In this document: one piece after another, positions 17,417 to 28,293 of the stretch
Layout: each line of letters opens with the position of its first letter
How positions within the stretch are numbered: the first letter of the stretch is position 1
Source of the DNA: Telmatactis stephensoni
Lineage: Eukaryota; Cnidaria; Anthozoa; Actiniaria; Isophelliidae
Length of the DNA stretch: 64,000 nucleotides
Assembly (NCBI GenBank): GCA_029948255.1
Contig: JALIZF010001818.1
Coordinates: 496,001 to 560,000, forward strand
Reading direction: 5' to 3'
Notes under the pieces: model-generated
The model's input: only the letters and a program-made list of their open reading frames with translations
Databases searched by the model: none
What the model was told of the DNA's origin: nothing
Translations under genes and position numbers: made by a program

Positions 17417-18027
17417 GGATTTTGGTTCATTAGCATAAATAGTTGCGAGCTGCATACAAACAGACTCAACAAGCTAGAAACAATGTCATACTTAACTCAC
17501 ATTAACATATGCCCAATACCTGGGCGTGGGGGGTAGGGGAAGTTAATCCACTAAAAACGTATGTAGTTATGTTTGGCCCTTAATAGTATAGTTTTCAGCG
17601 TTTTGCTAACAGTTCTATTGCTTGTCAAAAGCTGACAGAAGGGATATTAATTCTCTAGAAAATAAGTAGTTTCAGCCTCAGACCGGCTCTCCTCCCTACC
17701 CTAAACATTCGGCAGTTGGCAAACAAACAAAACTTTGATGGTTCGAAACTCCATACGTATACGATCAATGGTCACCACCATCACCACTTAATTCCCCCCT
17801 CCCCTCCCCCCCCAAACGGCCCCCCCCCCCCCTCCCAAAAAAAAAGAAAAAAAAAAGGATTTCAGTCAAATTTTTACGGATCTCGACCTAACCCAGTAAC
17901 ACAATATCATGAAATGGTTTTCTATGTGTGAATTCAAGTGTTTTAGTCACGCCTTCAGTGTAAATGATTTAGATTCGAACGATATCCTCCTTATGAAAAC
18001 GTAAATCTTAACTGACAGGCATCTCTC
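17417..18027. other. Intergenic; poly-C/poly-A tract
   Basis: No gene seen. About 17795-17860 is CCCCCTCCCC-type sequence running into poly-A. Confidence 0.5.
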
Positions 18028-18102
18028 AAGCCTCCTGCGCAGACGTTTTTAGTCTCGATCCAGTAAATTTCCCTAGACTAAAAACGTCTGCGCAGGAGGC
18101 TA
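18028..18102. mobile_element. 75-bp hairpin MITE with 9-bp direct repeats
   Basis: Perfect 27-bp arms (18029-18055 and 18075-18101, AGCCTCCTGCGCAGACG...) surround a 19-base loop. GCATCTCTC flanks it at 18019-18027 and 18103-18111, as expected of a target duplication. Confidence 0.8.
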
Positions 18103-18680
18103 GCATCTCTCTTATCAGAGTTCCCATCAAGAGCTAGGGAGGGGAAGGGCCGGGACTGTCATGTTTAGACTAAGACAAATGAGCATTAACACGAGAAGAT
18201 CAGAAGAGTAGTTTTCGTATAGCTCTCAGTAGTCTCTCAATAAGAAGATAATAATGTTTTGGTAAAAATCCGCCTTTACTTTGCCCTGCGAGTCACAATT
18301 TTTCTTGTAGTTTTAAGTTTCGATACTGATCTCATCATTCTGTCTCTTTTCCCTTAGATCTCTTGTTTTGTCATCAGCTATTTAACATAAACATCATTCA
18401 ATTTTTGAGATATAAATCAGTACTTCAGTCAACGATAACATTTCATCGCACCTACTAAAATAATTTCAACGATTTTTCCTGTTTACGCGGTTTGGCCCCG
18501 TTTCCAAATTAAGGAAGCTGTAAATGAAATAAAAGTATGACATTTATATTTTGGGGGAAATAAACATGTAAATTAATGTAAGCCTGTTAAAGATTATCAT
18601 GAGAAAGGTAAAAAATTACAAGATTCTTTAGGTCAACGCCTAATTTCGATAAATTATCGATTGCTCTCTTCATGTTTAGC

Positions 18681-18883
18681 CACGTGATCCCAAGTACCCA
18701 ATCAACAGCCTTAATAATCTACCAATAAAATTCAAGTATCATCCAAATCCTGTGTGAAGGAAATATCAGCAACTCCAATTTTAGTCCAATCAATATTAAG
18801 CACCCACTCACGTGATCTCAAAAAGCCAATCAGCAGCCTTAAAAAAATCAGCTGCATTAATCAACAAGCGAGTCACTATAAAT
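18681..18883 (+). promoter_or_regulatory. Promoter of transgelin first exon 1a, with duplicated module
   Basis: CACGTGATC, a CAAT word and AGCCTTAA occur together at 18681-18713 and again at 18809-18845. A TATAAA follows at 18877-18882, about 100 bp before the ATG of exon 1a. This E-box + CCAAT + TATA layout recurs upstream of exon 1b. Confidence 0.6.
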
Positions 18884-18980
18884 TGTGGGTGGGATTGAAT
18901 TTGTACACTTCTTCACAACCTTTGCATTCTCCTTGCTTTACGGTCTCAGCTTAAGACTGTTTTAGGGATTTCTTTTCAAA

Positions 18981-21900
18981 ATGTCCAGCAGGCCTCGAGG
19001 TTATGGCGCATCAGCCCAAGCAGCGAGAAAGGTAAGATAAATTTCTTTCACTATAGTACACCTTTTAAAATAACTTTATTTATGTAAGCGATTATCAGGG
19101 TAAGCGATTATGTAAGCGATTATCAGGGTGCAACTTTGTTTTTAAATTGCACATTTGTTTTTAGAACAGTTTTCGACTTTGTTCCACAAACATTGAATTG
19201 AAATTCATTTACAAGTATTTTTTTAATTTCAAAAATCATATTAGAAGGTGTTTAACTTCAAAACATGTATGTCTTTACAAGGAGTAAATATATCTAATTT
19301 GAAAAAAATGCAATAATTTGTGACGGAACCTATCATCTGTCGAATAAGATTTCTTTCAAGTTATCAATAAATGTTTTCAAATTAGTAAATCTTTAAGTTA
19401 CAGATGTTGACGAAAACCACGAATTCTATTCTAAGTGGGCTCTAAAACTTAATAGCACTTAATATCTGCTTGATAACCGTGATGATTTAGAACCATTGTA
19501 TTTCGCTTAACAATATTTACATGAATACTGCTCTTTTTACAATGAACTCTTTTGCTAGTTCACACCATTGTGCATTGAACTTGAATAAAATATATTTTCC
19601 AGCCAATAAAAGTCAATAGTGATTTCACGTGGTTTTTTTGACCAATGAGAACTCTGTATCTACACTATAAAATACAGTTAGGTCTCCCTTAGAAATCGGA
19701 CCTGTGGCTCGTTCTGCAAAGGGCATTGTAGTTTTATTAATTTAAATTTAATTTCAAAATGGCGTCCCGTCCTCGTGGATATGGGTTGTCTGCTCAAGCA
19801 GCAAGAAAGGTGAGAGAAACATCATTCAGAATTTTCATTTTTTTTCGTGAAATTCTTGAAAGGCCTTTTCAAGGACGCGTGAAGAGAATCATTGAAGCAC
19901 TCTAAAACTCCTTGACCTTTTTCACTGATACTGACAGGAATACTAGATAGCTTTTGCCTAGCACTTGTCATCGAGAATTTATAATATTGTGAGGAAAAGG
20001 TTGCTGTTCGGAGAATTCATGTGTTCATTCAGTTTACGCAATTGCCTTAATGATTTATTTTTGTTAAAGTATTTGACATGTCTATACTGTAATTTTTCGC
20101 TGTAACGACACAAAAAATATCACATGAGATCAGTATATTAACCAATGCTGTTCCGTAGTTTTTTAACGTTTTATTTCAATAATTTCTAAGCAGAAATGTT
20201 CTCAAAATCTCTGGAAAATAAACAGGAACATATCTTTATTAAATATCTAAACAATGTTTCTTTTTAATCGTTTTAAACAACAAGATTAATTGCCAAAAAT
20301 TTTTCAATCTTGAAATCGCCCTTACCCAATAACCTTAAGGTCACGTTCAAAATTTCGAATGGCATTCCAGTTCGAAATGACTGTTTTTCGGATTTTAACT
20401 TCAAAGACGCTCCACGAGGACATTAAATTATCTATTCGATGCATATTTTAGTGCATTTTGCAATTAGGAGAGAAAAAACTGTGTGAACAGTCAGAAAGAA
20501 GAGTTCAGGCAAACAGGGAAGTTTAATAGTTGAGTGCTTCATTACACACGCTCAGGCTATCATTTTCATCAAGTAGTTACTCTGAGAAACCAATCGAATT
20601 CAAGTTGAAGTCAGATGGAATTATTTTGATTTCAAGAACGCAGTTAAACACACATTCAAGATATTTAATCAAGAAAATCACAGAAGAATTAAAGATAACA
20701 TGAGGGGAGGTATACAATGAGTGAATATTTCGAGAAATGAAAAGAATCCAGTATCAATTCAAATTCTAGACACTACAACCGACAAGTAGAATGCAAGGCA
20801 AGGCAAATTCCTTCTTAACCTCAAAATTACTCAAAATCTTGTCCAAAACACACCCAAAATTATATGTTCAGTTAGAAATGATTGTTGTGATAATTGTTCC
20901 GTTCTTTTTCTTTTTTCGTGTTTCTTTTACATTCACAATAGTTAAGGAAAAAATCTTGAGAAAATGGAGGTCTGATTTTGTAATGTAGAAGGCCACTGGT
21001 ATCTGGCTTGCGTGTTGTTGGATGCACCCATTTCAAATGGGTGTATTCAAATGACCTAAAGCCCACTCGACTAGTAGGCTTTTGGCCACCAGAATGGGTT
21101 GATTCGGCACTTCACTCACTACGTACGTATGTTATGAAGAAGTTAAAACAACAGCAACTAAAAAGGGCTAAAAGTCAAACGATCGAGTAGTTTACAACTT
21201 TATAACTTTATTGCAAAACAACTTTGGCCTTGCAGGACCTTGCAGCCTCTGGCCTGAATTCCACCAAAATTAAAATAAAAATCGGAATCGAATCGGCTGA
21301 TATTACTGTTAGAGGAAGGAAGGCCTTGAGATTTTTAACTCCTAATCGACTTAGTAGTTCAGGAGTCAATAGATCCTTTGCATAAAGCTACTAATAATAT
21401 AGACTAGGCCGAGCAAAACTGAAAAAGTCGATCGCAAAAAAGTGCAGAAGGCATTTTAAGGCAGAGGCTGGTAACATAACTATTCTAAACTAATTTTTCA
21501 TGCTGAATCCGAATATGACTGTTACCAAGACTTATTCTGCAATCTTATACGTGTAAATGACGTATTTTGTATTTTGCTACAGTCATTTCATACTAACGGC
21601 TTTTTCATGTAATTCCAAAAGTTCTCAAACTTAAAAACGGTGACCATAGCTGGAAAGAGCACATCAAAATTAGTAAAACTGTGAAGTTGGAAGGATATAA
21701 GTTGAAAAATCAAGGAGATACGAATTTTCAAAAATCGAAATTTGTTCAGTTGTATCTCTTGCATAACTGTAAGTGTTTTCATACAAAATTTCGTTTTTCA
21801 CAATTTCAATTCACAAAATACGTCATTTACGCGTATAAGATTGCAAAATACGTCTTGGTAACAGTCATATTCGCATTCAGCATGAAAAATCAGTTTAGAA

Positions 21901-24900
21901 TAGTTATGTTACCAGCCTCTACCCTATGCCTCCAGGTATCTGATTTTTCGAAAATGCGCCTAGTCTAGTGAAGAAAAATTCGGTCACATATTCGAGAAAT
22001 TACTGGAACAAAATTTGCATACAATTTGCATGCATATTAATGCGATTTAATATTTATGTTAAAATAGATTGAAAAAAAAAACACTCAAAGATCACAAAAA
22101 AGCTGAAATTTAAGCATTAAGAAAACCGAGAAAGAAAGTAGGAGGAAAAAGAAAACGAAAAAAAAGAAAAAAAAGAGAAAAGTATTCCGACCTTCACAGG
22201 ACTCGAACCTGTAACCCTCAAATCGGTACCCCCGGAATTGGGGAGAAGAATTACTAGATTTAACTAATAAAAAGGGGAAAAAATTAAATTTTGGGACGAT
22301 TCTCCCGAGACATTCATAGAAGCTGAGACATCGAATCGACTTACGTTACGGATGAAGATTTCGGCCCCATCCACGCTATCCCGGTGCTACATAAAACAGT
22401 TGTCTTGGCCCAAAGGCCAGGGAGGGAGACGATATCCGGACCCTAATCCATACCTTTAGATATCACCTTAGACCGCTGCGCTACCTAGACACTTAATGAA
22501 TTTAATATCTAATTGGGATAGTCTATTCGGCGAAGTTTCATTGTGATGCTAATAGGACTGTCCCAAATCCTTGGGGAAATAGGAGAGCCAATCAAATTCC
22601 AGTAATCGCAAGAATGATTTCATAAACAAACAGAGGAAAGAATAAATAAAAGAATAAATTTCCGTGAACATTTCTTAGTGCATAAGACTTCTTTGTAACA
22701 TCAAGAAGTTACGCAATGATTGTTTGTGGTTTTTCGATCTTTTCCTTTGCTGGATGATCATCAAAACATTTCCTATTTCAAGAAGAATCTTCAGGCATTT
22801 CTAAACGAACTTCAGTAAAGTTAAGTATTTTCAACAGTTTTAAAATTTAGATAATTTAGTTGTTAGTTTGTTGATTCTACGTCGAGTAAGCCCATACAGT
22901 TCATCTCGACTACAACACAATGTATATTAAAGCCCTACGGGCTCGGTCCGCTCTGTCAAGACCTCCTTATGATATTTTCCCGTATTAACTCCTAGATAGG
23001 CTGGGATATTATCACTGGGCTACCTGTGGTAGAGTGAGTAAGTGCGCAAAATTACCCAGATGGCCTTTGCAAGCAAGCTTTGCTACTCGGGCTTCCCCGT
23101 AGCCCGAGTAAACGCTATTGTAGTTTTTAATATTATGAAAAATAAATAATTGAACTTGAACAAGTTCTAAAAATACCCAAATGTAACACGTTACATTTGG
23201 CTGTCCAAGGTTTTTATAGAAGCGCGCAATAAGCCTTTACCTTTATGACGATCCATCTATTGAAGAGGATTCTATACCAGAATCCTCTTCAATAATCTTT
23301 CATATTCAAATTTGAAAATCCCTGGAGAATACAAAGACTTTATTCTTAAATTGATGAACAATAGATCCTCCAAAGGGATTGTGGTATAGAGAGAGGTATG
23401 AAACGTCATGATGCTAAAGGCTTATTACCTTGGCTCAGATTTCAACCGTTAGGGATTCGTGCGCCCGCGCGCGATACACGGGTATATGAGTATCGCGGGC
23501 ACACGAATCCCTGACGGCTGAAATCTGAGCCTAGTATTACCTTGGCTTGGTTTTTCCAAGGATCTCAAGAAGCTAAGAGTTGGGTGAATGAGTGGGATCT
23601 GTGGACGAGAATGGAAGCTAGGGGACTATTAAACTCTTCGATCCCAACCCCCCTCTCCTTTTTTGGCAAGCTAAATTAACTTGATACTTTTTGTACATCT
23701 TTTTATAGTTGGCCGAAAAGTATGACTCCCAACAAGAGGAGGAAGCGAGGGTTTGGATCGAGGCAGTGCTAGGAGAACAAGTTTTTGGTGGAGCAGAAGG
23801 ACCCGACGAAGTACAACAAAAACTAAAGGATGGAAAAATTCTTGCAAGGTAATCTTTAAAATAACTATATTGGAACAACTGTGATGCAGTTACATTCCTC
23901 TAGTCCAGATACAGGCCGATGAGGAACTGCAAAGGAGAGGCCATATCTGAACCAAAGACTGATGAGTTTGGGCTTCCTGTGTATGACAGGCACACAGGAA
24001 TTGGGTGTGACTACTAATGTTTATTGAGGAGGCCATGATGTCATGGCGTTTTTTTTTTTTTTTTTTTTTTGAATCAGATGACACCCTAAAGATGAACGCA
24101 GATGGCGCACAAGAAAACATGATAATGCTGAATAATTATCATTTTCGCAGGCATGGATGCGTTCGGAAAAATAAAGAGAAAAATTAGCTAAGAAACTGTG
24201 GTACGCAGCTAGAATGACATCGCGCTGTAACGATGTAGTGTAGTCCATCATTTTCGACGGAAGACGCATACGGACAATAAGAGAAATATAAACTAAGAAT
24301 CTGTGGTACGCAAGACAGGAGAGGGGCATTGCTCGGTAACTGTGTAGCTCTTCTGTGGTGAGAGATTAATAATTCAATGATTATGCATTCTATATTTTAT
24401 TCAGACTTGCCATAGCTCTTGGTGCAAAACTTAAAATAAACGAACAGAACATGCCATTTAAACAGGTACGTGGCTACGATGTAAATAATGGATGACATTT
24501 ATCGTTCGTGTCCTGAATTAATCGTCCAAACGGACGATGCGCCTTCTACCCGCCTTCCTTCCTCCCTTCATCAGTACTCCATCCTATGGGTATTTAAAGT
24601 TACACAGATTAGAGGGAAGTTAAAACAAGGATGTAAGACAGTGCACCCTCTACCCCCTCCCTCCATCAGTACTCCATCCTATGGGTATTTAAAGCTACAC
24701 TAAGCTACACAGATTAGAAGGAAGTCAAAACAAGGATATGAGACAGTGCACCCTCTACCCCCTCCCTTCATCAGTACTCCATCCTATGTGTATTTAAAGC
24801 TACACTGAGCTACACAGATTAGAGGGAAGTCAAAACAAGGATGTGAGACAATGTACCCTCTACCCCCTCCCTGCATCAGTACTCCATCCTATGGGTATTT

Positions 24901-27313
24901 AAAGCTACACAGAGCTACACAGATTAGAGGGAAGTCAAAACAACGAGGCAGTGTACCCTCTACTCCCTCCCTCCATCAGTGCTCGGACCCGTGAAATGTT
25001 TTTTCAACACAACGATTTTATTTGTACCCTTGAAAGTTGGTAGAGGTTATTTCGCGAGCTCCAGAACGACATTTCGCGTCCAAGGACCCCATTATTAGAG
25101 CTAGATTTTAGGTTTTAGGGTTAGGTTTAGGGCTAGGTTAGGGGTAGACCCTATCCAAGTCCCTAGCCCTAAACCTAACCTTTATCTAGCCCTAATAACG
25201 GGATGTTTTGATTCGAAATGTCGTTCTGAAGCGCGCGAAATAACCTCTACCTTGAAAGTTCACAATTTTACGCTTATAATATCAGAATCACTAAAAGGGG
25301 GTAGGAACCCCGGGTAGGAACCATCTAAATAGGCCGACAGCTTGGCTACGAGAGATAACAGTTTCAACACTCTTCTATTTCAGTGTTCTAATCTCTTTAT
25401 TTCTTATATCTTTTTCTCAAGATGGAAAACATTTCTAATTACTTAAAATACGCCGAGTCAATGGGTGTAGCATCAGGAGATTTGTTCCAAACAGCGGATC
25501 TCTATGACAACCAGAACATGGGCGCTGTAAGTTTTAAGTTTTAGCTGAGGCTACGTTTACACTATAATCTGCATCTTTTTTCCCCATTTTCGCACCTTAA
25601 GCTCAGACAAAAAAATGCCATTTGAGTGTGGAAGACAGGCCTAAAAATACCCTGCGCGCAGAGGCTCCCTTTTACCTTATTATAATATTTATTTCTTTTG
25701 TTTTAAGTTTTTGTTTTAAGTTTTAGCTTAGGCTACGTTTACACTATAATCTGCATCTTTTTTCCCCATTTTCGCACCTTAAGCTCAGACAAAAAAATGC
25801 CATTTGAGTGTGGAAGACAGGCCTAAAAATACCCTGCGCGCAGAGGCTCCCTTTTACCTTATTATAATATTTATTTCTTTTGTACAAAACTCCTAGTATA
25901 GTCATTACTGAATTAGGAGTAAACCTATTAAAGTATTAAGTAAAGTATTAGGGAGACTGCTCGCAGGGTAGCCTAAAAAATACGTTATTTATTTTTCCTT
26001 ATTTTTTAATTTCCATATAAGTAAATTTGTACTTACCATATTTGGAAGTTGGAATAAATTTTATCGTGAAAAAAAGCGATTTTCTTCGAAAATGCCCTCC
26101 AAACTTACATACTTTCGAGTAAAAACATAATTTCTGGTCAGCCATCTTGATTTCTGGCTGAAAAAGGACTGGAAAGTAAAAACAGGGATCCCAGTTTATT
26201 TTACCACAGGAAGCCCAAAAATGGCACCAATTTAGCGCTAGGTTTTCTAAACCGATAAAAGCAATTTTTGACCATGGCATTTTTAATTAGTTTTATTTTG
26301 TTCCTAATAGGTCGTTGCATGCATTCATGCTGTTGGCCGAAAGGTGAGCTTCAGTTAATTTATCCCAGGATAATGAGCTTTTATCAGGTATTTTTAAATT
26401 CGTAAAACAGAAAAAGACTGATTACCATAGCTGGAAAGAGCATGTTAAAATTAGCAAGACAGTGAAATTTGAAGGAATTAAATCCAAAATTCGCAAGAAT
26501 ATGAATTTTTGAAAAGTGTGAATTTGTAAGAAAACCTTTGCTGGGGCTACCAGCGAATGTTTTCATACAAAATTTCGATTTTTGAAAATGCATATCTTCG
26601 TGAGTTTGAAAGTTACTTCACTCAAACTTCACAGTTTTACTAATTTTGACGTGCTCTTTTCGGCTATGGTAATTATATTTCTGTATTGTGACTTTTGGAA
26701 TTACATGATAAAAGCTCATTACTAAGAAAGTTGAAGTGCCTTAGTACACGTCTACGAGAGTCAAAAGAAAAAGTCCCTGACTCAAGCTGGACTTGAACGG
26801 CACAACGCCTGGGATACATGTCCAGTGCTCTACCGGCTATAGCTTTTCCTTATTTCTCTGTGATTGTTAATTAATATGAGCAATATAAAACGCGCGAGCA
26901 TGTCTCTGTACTGTGATATAAGCACGATGGAAGATGTAGAGCAGGAGAAAAGCAAGCTTTTGTTTTTATAAGAAATTTGACAACTGGACACTCCTCCGCC
27001 TTTCCTGGTTATTACACACATGACCCTCCCTCATCCTGTCTGATAAACACCCTATATATATACTTCAGTAATATAAAATGCCCTAAATGACCTAATCAAT
27101 CTTTAACTATTTTAGAGCAACGCAAAAGGTCTTCCTGTCCCCCAACTTGGACCCAAAGAAGCTGAGGCCAATCCACGAGAATTTAGCGAAGAGCAACTTC
27201 GTGCGGGCGAGGGAATGCTATCAGCACAGGCAGGACCATCCTTGGACCAAGTGGCCTCGCAGTCTGGTGACCATTATGGGCGTGGTCGTCAAATCACCGA
27301 CGTCTACAAGTAA
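18981..27313 (+). CDS. Transgelin/calponin-like actin-binding protein (195 aa, alternative first exons)
   Basis: Single calponin-homology domain protein of the transgelin/SM22/Mp20 type, expected to bind and bundle actin. Exons: 18981-19031 (1a) or 19759-19809 (1b), then 23709-23848, 24405-24465, 25422-25526, 26311-26343 and 27116-27313; all junctions are GT..AG and in phase. Exon 1a reads MSSRPRGYGASAQAARK. The CH domain runs from about residue 20 to 130 (ARVWIEAVLG, DGKILARLAIALG, MPFKQMENISNYL, LFQTADLYDNQNMGAV, CIHAVGRK). The C-terminus has one calponin-like repeat (GMLSAQAGPSLDQVASQSG ... YGRGRQITDVYK). Length equals typical transgelins. AATAAA at about 27393. Which paralogue it is cannot be told. 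Confidence 0.92.
19626..19672 (+). promoter_or_regulatory. Promoter of transgelin first exon 1b
   Basis: CACGTG (19626), CCAAT (19642) and TATAAAA (19666) in the same order as upstream of exon 1a, 87 bp before the exon 1b ATG. Confidence 0.6.
19759..19809 (+). CDS. Transgelin alternative first exon 1b
   Basis: Encodes MASRPRGYGLSAQAARK, differing from exon 1a at two of 17 residues, and ends AAG|GTGAGA in the same phase. It must be used instead of 1a because both carry a start and the same N-terminal segment. It is a tandem duplicate of exon 1a about 0.8 kb downstream. Confidence 0.85.
21463..21925. mobile_element. Foldback MITE in transgelin intron (family A)
   Basis: Arms of about 120 bp, starting GAGGCTGGTAACATAACTAT and inverted to ATAGTTATGTTACCAGCCTC, surround a centre with CTGTGAAG and GGAAAGAGCACATC. 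Related copies are at 26395-26720 and 55583-55985. Confidence 0.75.
22185..22500 (-). other. tRNA-derived sequence (SINE-like or broken tRNA)
   Basis: On the minus strand a T-arm ACAGGTTCGAGTCCTGT (box B, 22199-22215 region) and, about 270 bp upstream, a box A-like GGTAGCGCAGCGGTCTAAGG. The spacing is far too long for a tRNA and the acceptor stem does not close, so this is tRNA-derived repeat sequence rather than a working gene. Confidence 0.4.
23262..23400. mobile_element. Small inverted-repeat element (family B, copy 1)
   Basis: Contains ATACCAGAATCCTCTTCAAT and the inverse-type end GGGATTGTGGTATAGAG. The same unit occurs at 36850-36999 and 57418-57568. Confidence 0.6.
23432..23534. mobile_element. 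103-bp hairpin MITE
   Basis: GGCTCAGATTTCAACCGTTA... pairs with ...CTGACGGCTGAAATCTGAGCC around a GC-rich centre with CGCGCGCGATAC. TATTACCTT flanks both sides (23423-23431, 23535-23543). Confidence 0.7.
24540..24985. repeat. ~100-bp minisatellite in transgelin intron
   Basis: About 4.5 copies; the word CATCAGTACTCCATCCTATG recurs every 95-105 bp, followed by GGTATTTAAAG and GATTAGAGGGAAGTCAAAAC. Confidence 0.85.
25041..25255. repeat. Imperfect inverted repeat with TTAGGG-like words
   Basis: GGTAGAGGTTATTTCGCG on the left is mirrored by CGCGAAATAACCTCTACC on the right. The centre has GGGTTAGGTTTAGGG and CCCTAAACCTAACC, which pair with each other. A foldback element; the telomere-like words seem incidental. 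Confidence 0.7.
25531..25882. repeat. Near-perfect 170-bp tandem duplication
   Basis: 25531-25700 and 25713-25882 differ at about one base (GCTGAGG versus GCTTAGG). It lies directly after a transgelin splice donor and repeats intron sequence only. High identity implies a very recent event or an assembly duplication. Confidence 0.9.
26395..26720. mobile_element. Foldback MITE (family A, copy 2)
   Basis: Shares TACCATAGCTGGAAAGAGCA and the opposite-strand arm TGCTCTTTTCGGCTATGGTA with the copies at 21463 and 55583. Confidence 0.65.
26775..26845 (-). other. tRNA-like pseudogene
   Basis: Minus strand: box A-like TAGCCGGTAGAGCACTGG, an anticodon-type stem-loop around CATGTAT, and box B-like CCGTTCAAGTCC. 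Position 33 is not T and the stems are imperfect, so a working tRNA is unlikely. Confidence 0.4.
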
Positions 27314-28293
27314 ACTAGATGAAGTGTGGTGTATTAGTTACTGTTAGTATGGTCTTCAGCTAGGCACGATATGAAAGCTTTATAATATTCCTTAATAAAG
27401 AGATCCGTTAAAAATCATAATGTTTATTTTGACCACTAGTAGAGACTGACCACTAGTTATAGTAGATAAATCAAGATATAGATTGTACAGAAATGAAGAT
27501 TTTGGAAGTTGGACTGGGAACGAGGTAGTTGAGCCTCGTTCCCAGGTAAGTAACTATGCCAACAAGAGACTACTGATTTCTGCTGTTGGTCAATAAAACG
27601 TGTGTCCTTCATTTAATGTGTTTCTTGCTGTAATAATAATGACGATGTTGATGTTGATGATGATGATGATGATAGTAATGGCCATTTATAATGAAAAAAC
27701 TCTTTAGAGTGCATATCAGGTAGTTGTTTCATTGTCAGTTACTACAACTAATTAAAATTCAAAACATGTAGCCATTTAGATTTTCACAAAATTCTTCACT
27801 GGTTTCGAAACGATTTACACACAGTTTTCATTAACCGCGGTGGACTGGGTTCTCCTGCCGTGGTCATACACGGTGAATAGCTAATATGCAACCAAGCTTG
27901 CACAGCACTCTGGGAGTTGTAGTCCAGTACCATTACTATCTGTACCTTTAACAGGATTAGTCACTTATGCGAGATGTTCAATTATGAGAAATAGTCACTT
28001 CTGTGAGATGCTTTGCTCATGCTAAACAGGTGTTTGCTTATCTGCGCGCTATGTTCGCTTACAAGAGGTGGTGTTGTTGTTCGAGTTGGCGTGCGAAACT
28101 TCACCTTTGCAAAAGAATTTATGAGTTTGGGGCTTCCTTTGTTCCTATTTCTCTCTCTGTCCCTTTTCTCCCTTTTCTAGTCTCGTCACGCAAAACTCCT
28201 TAATTATCGATAGAAGTGGGTCGTCACGCAACGCCCCTGAACTTGAATCGATGGCTCATGAGGTCAGCGGTGACTCATTGCATAACAACAAAT
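27314..28293. other. Intergenic between transgelin and DNAJC28
   Basis: No gene seen. A short GATGATGATGAT microsatellite at about 27650-27675. The DNAJC28 promoter must lie at its right end; no TATA box is evident. Confidence 0.5.

Noticed and set aside
17716..17931. 71-codon Pro/His-rich frame
   Set aside because: Made of poly-C and poly-A low-complexity sequence.
25100..25190. Telomere-like TTAGGG words in a transgelin intron
   Set aside because: They are few, degenerate and explained by a foldback repeat, not an interstitial telomere array.
26775..26845. Possible working tRNA (TGT-type anticodon)
   Set aside because: Position 33 is not T, stems mismatch and the acceptor stem does not close.
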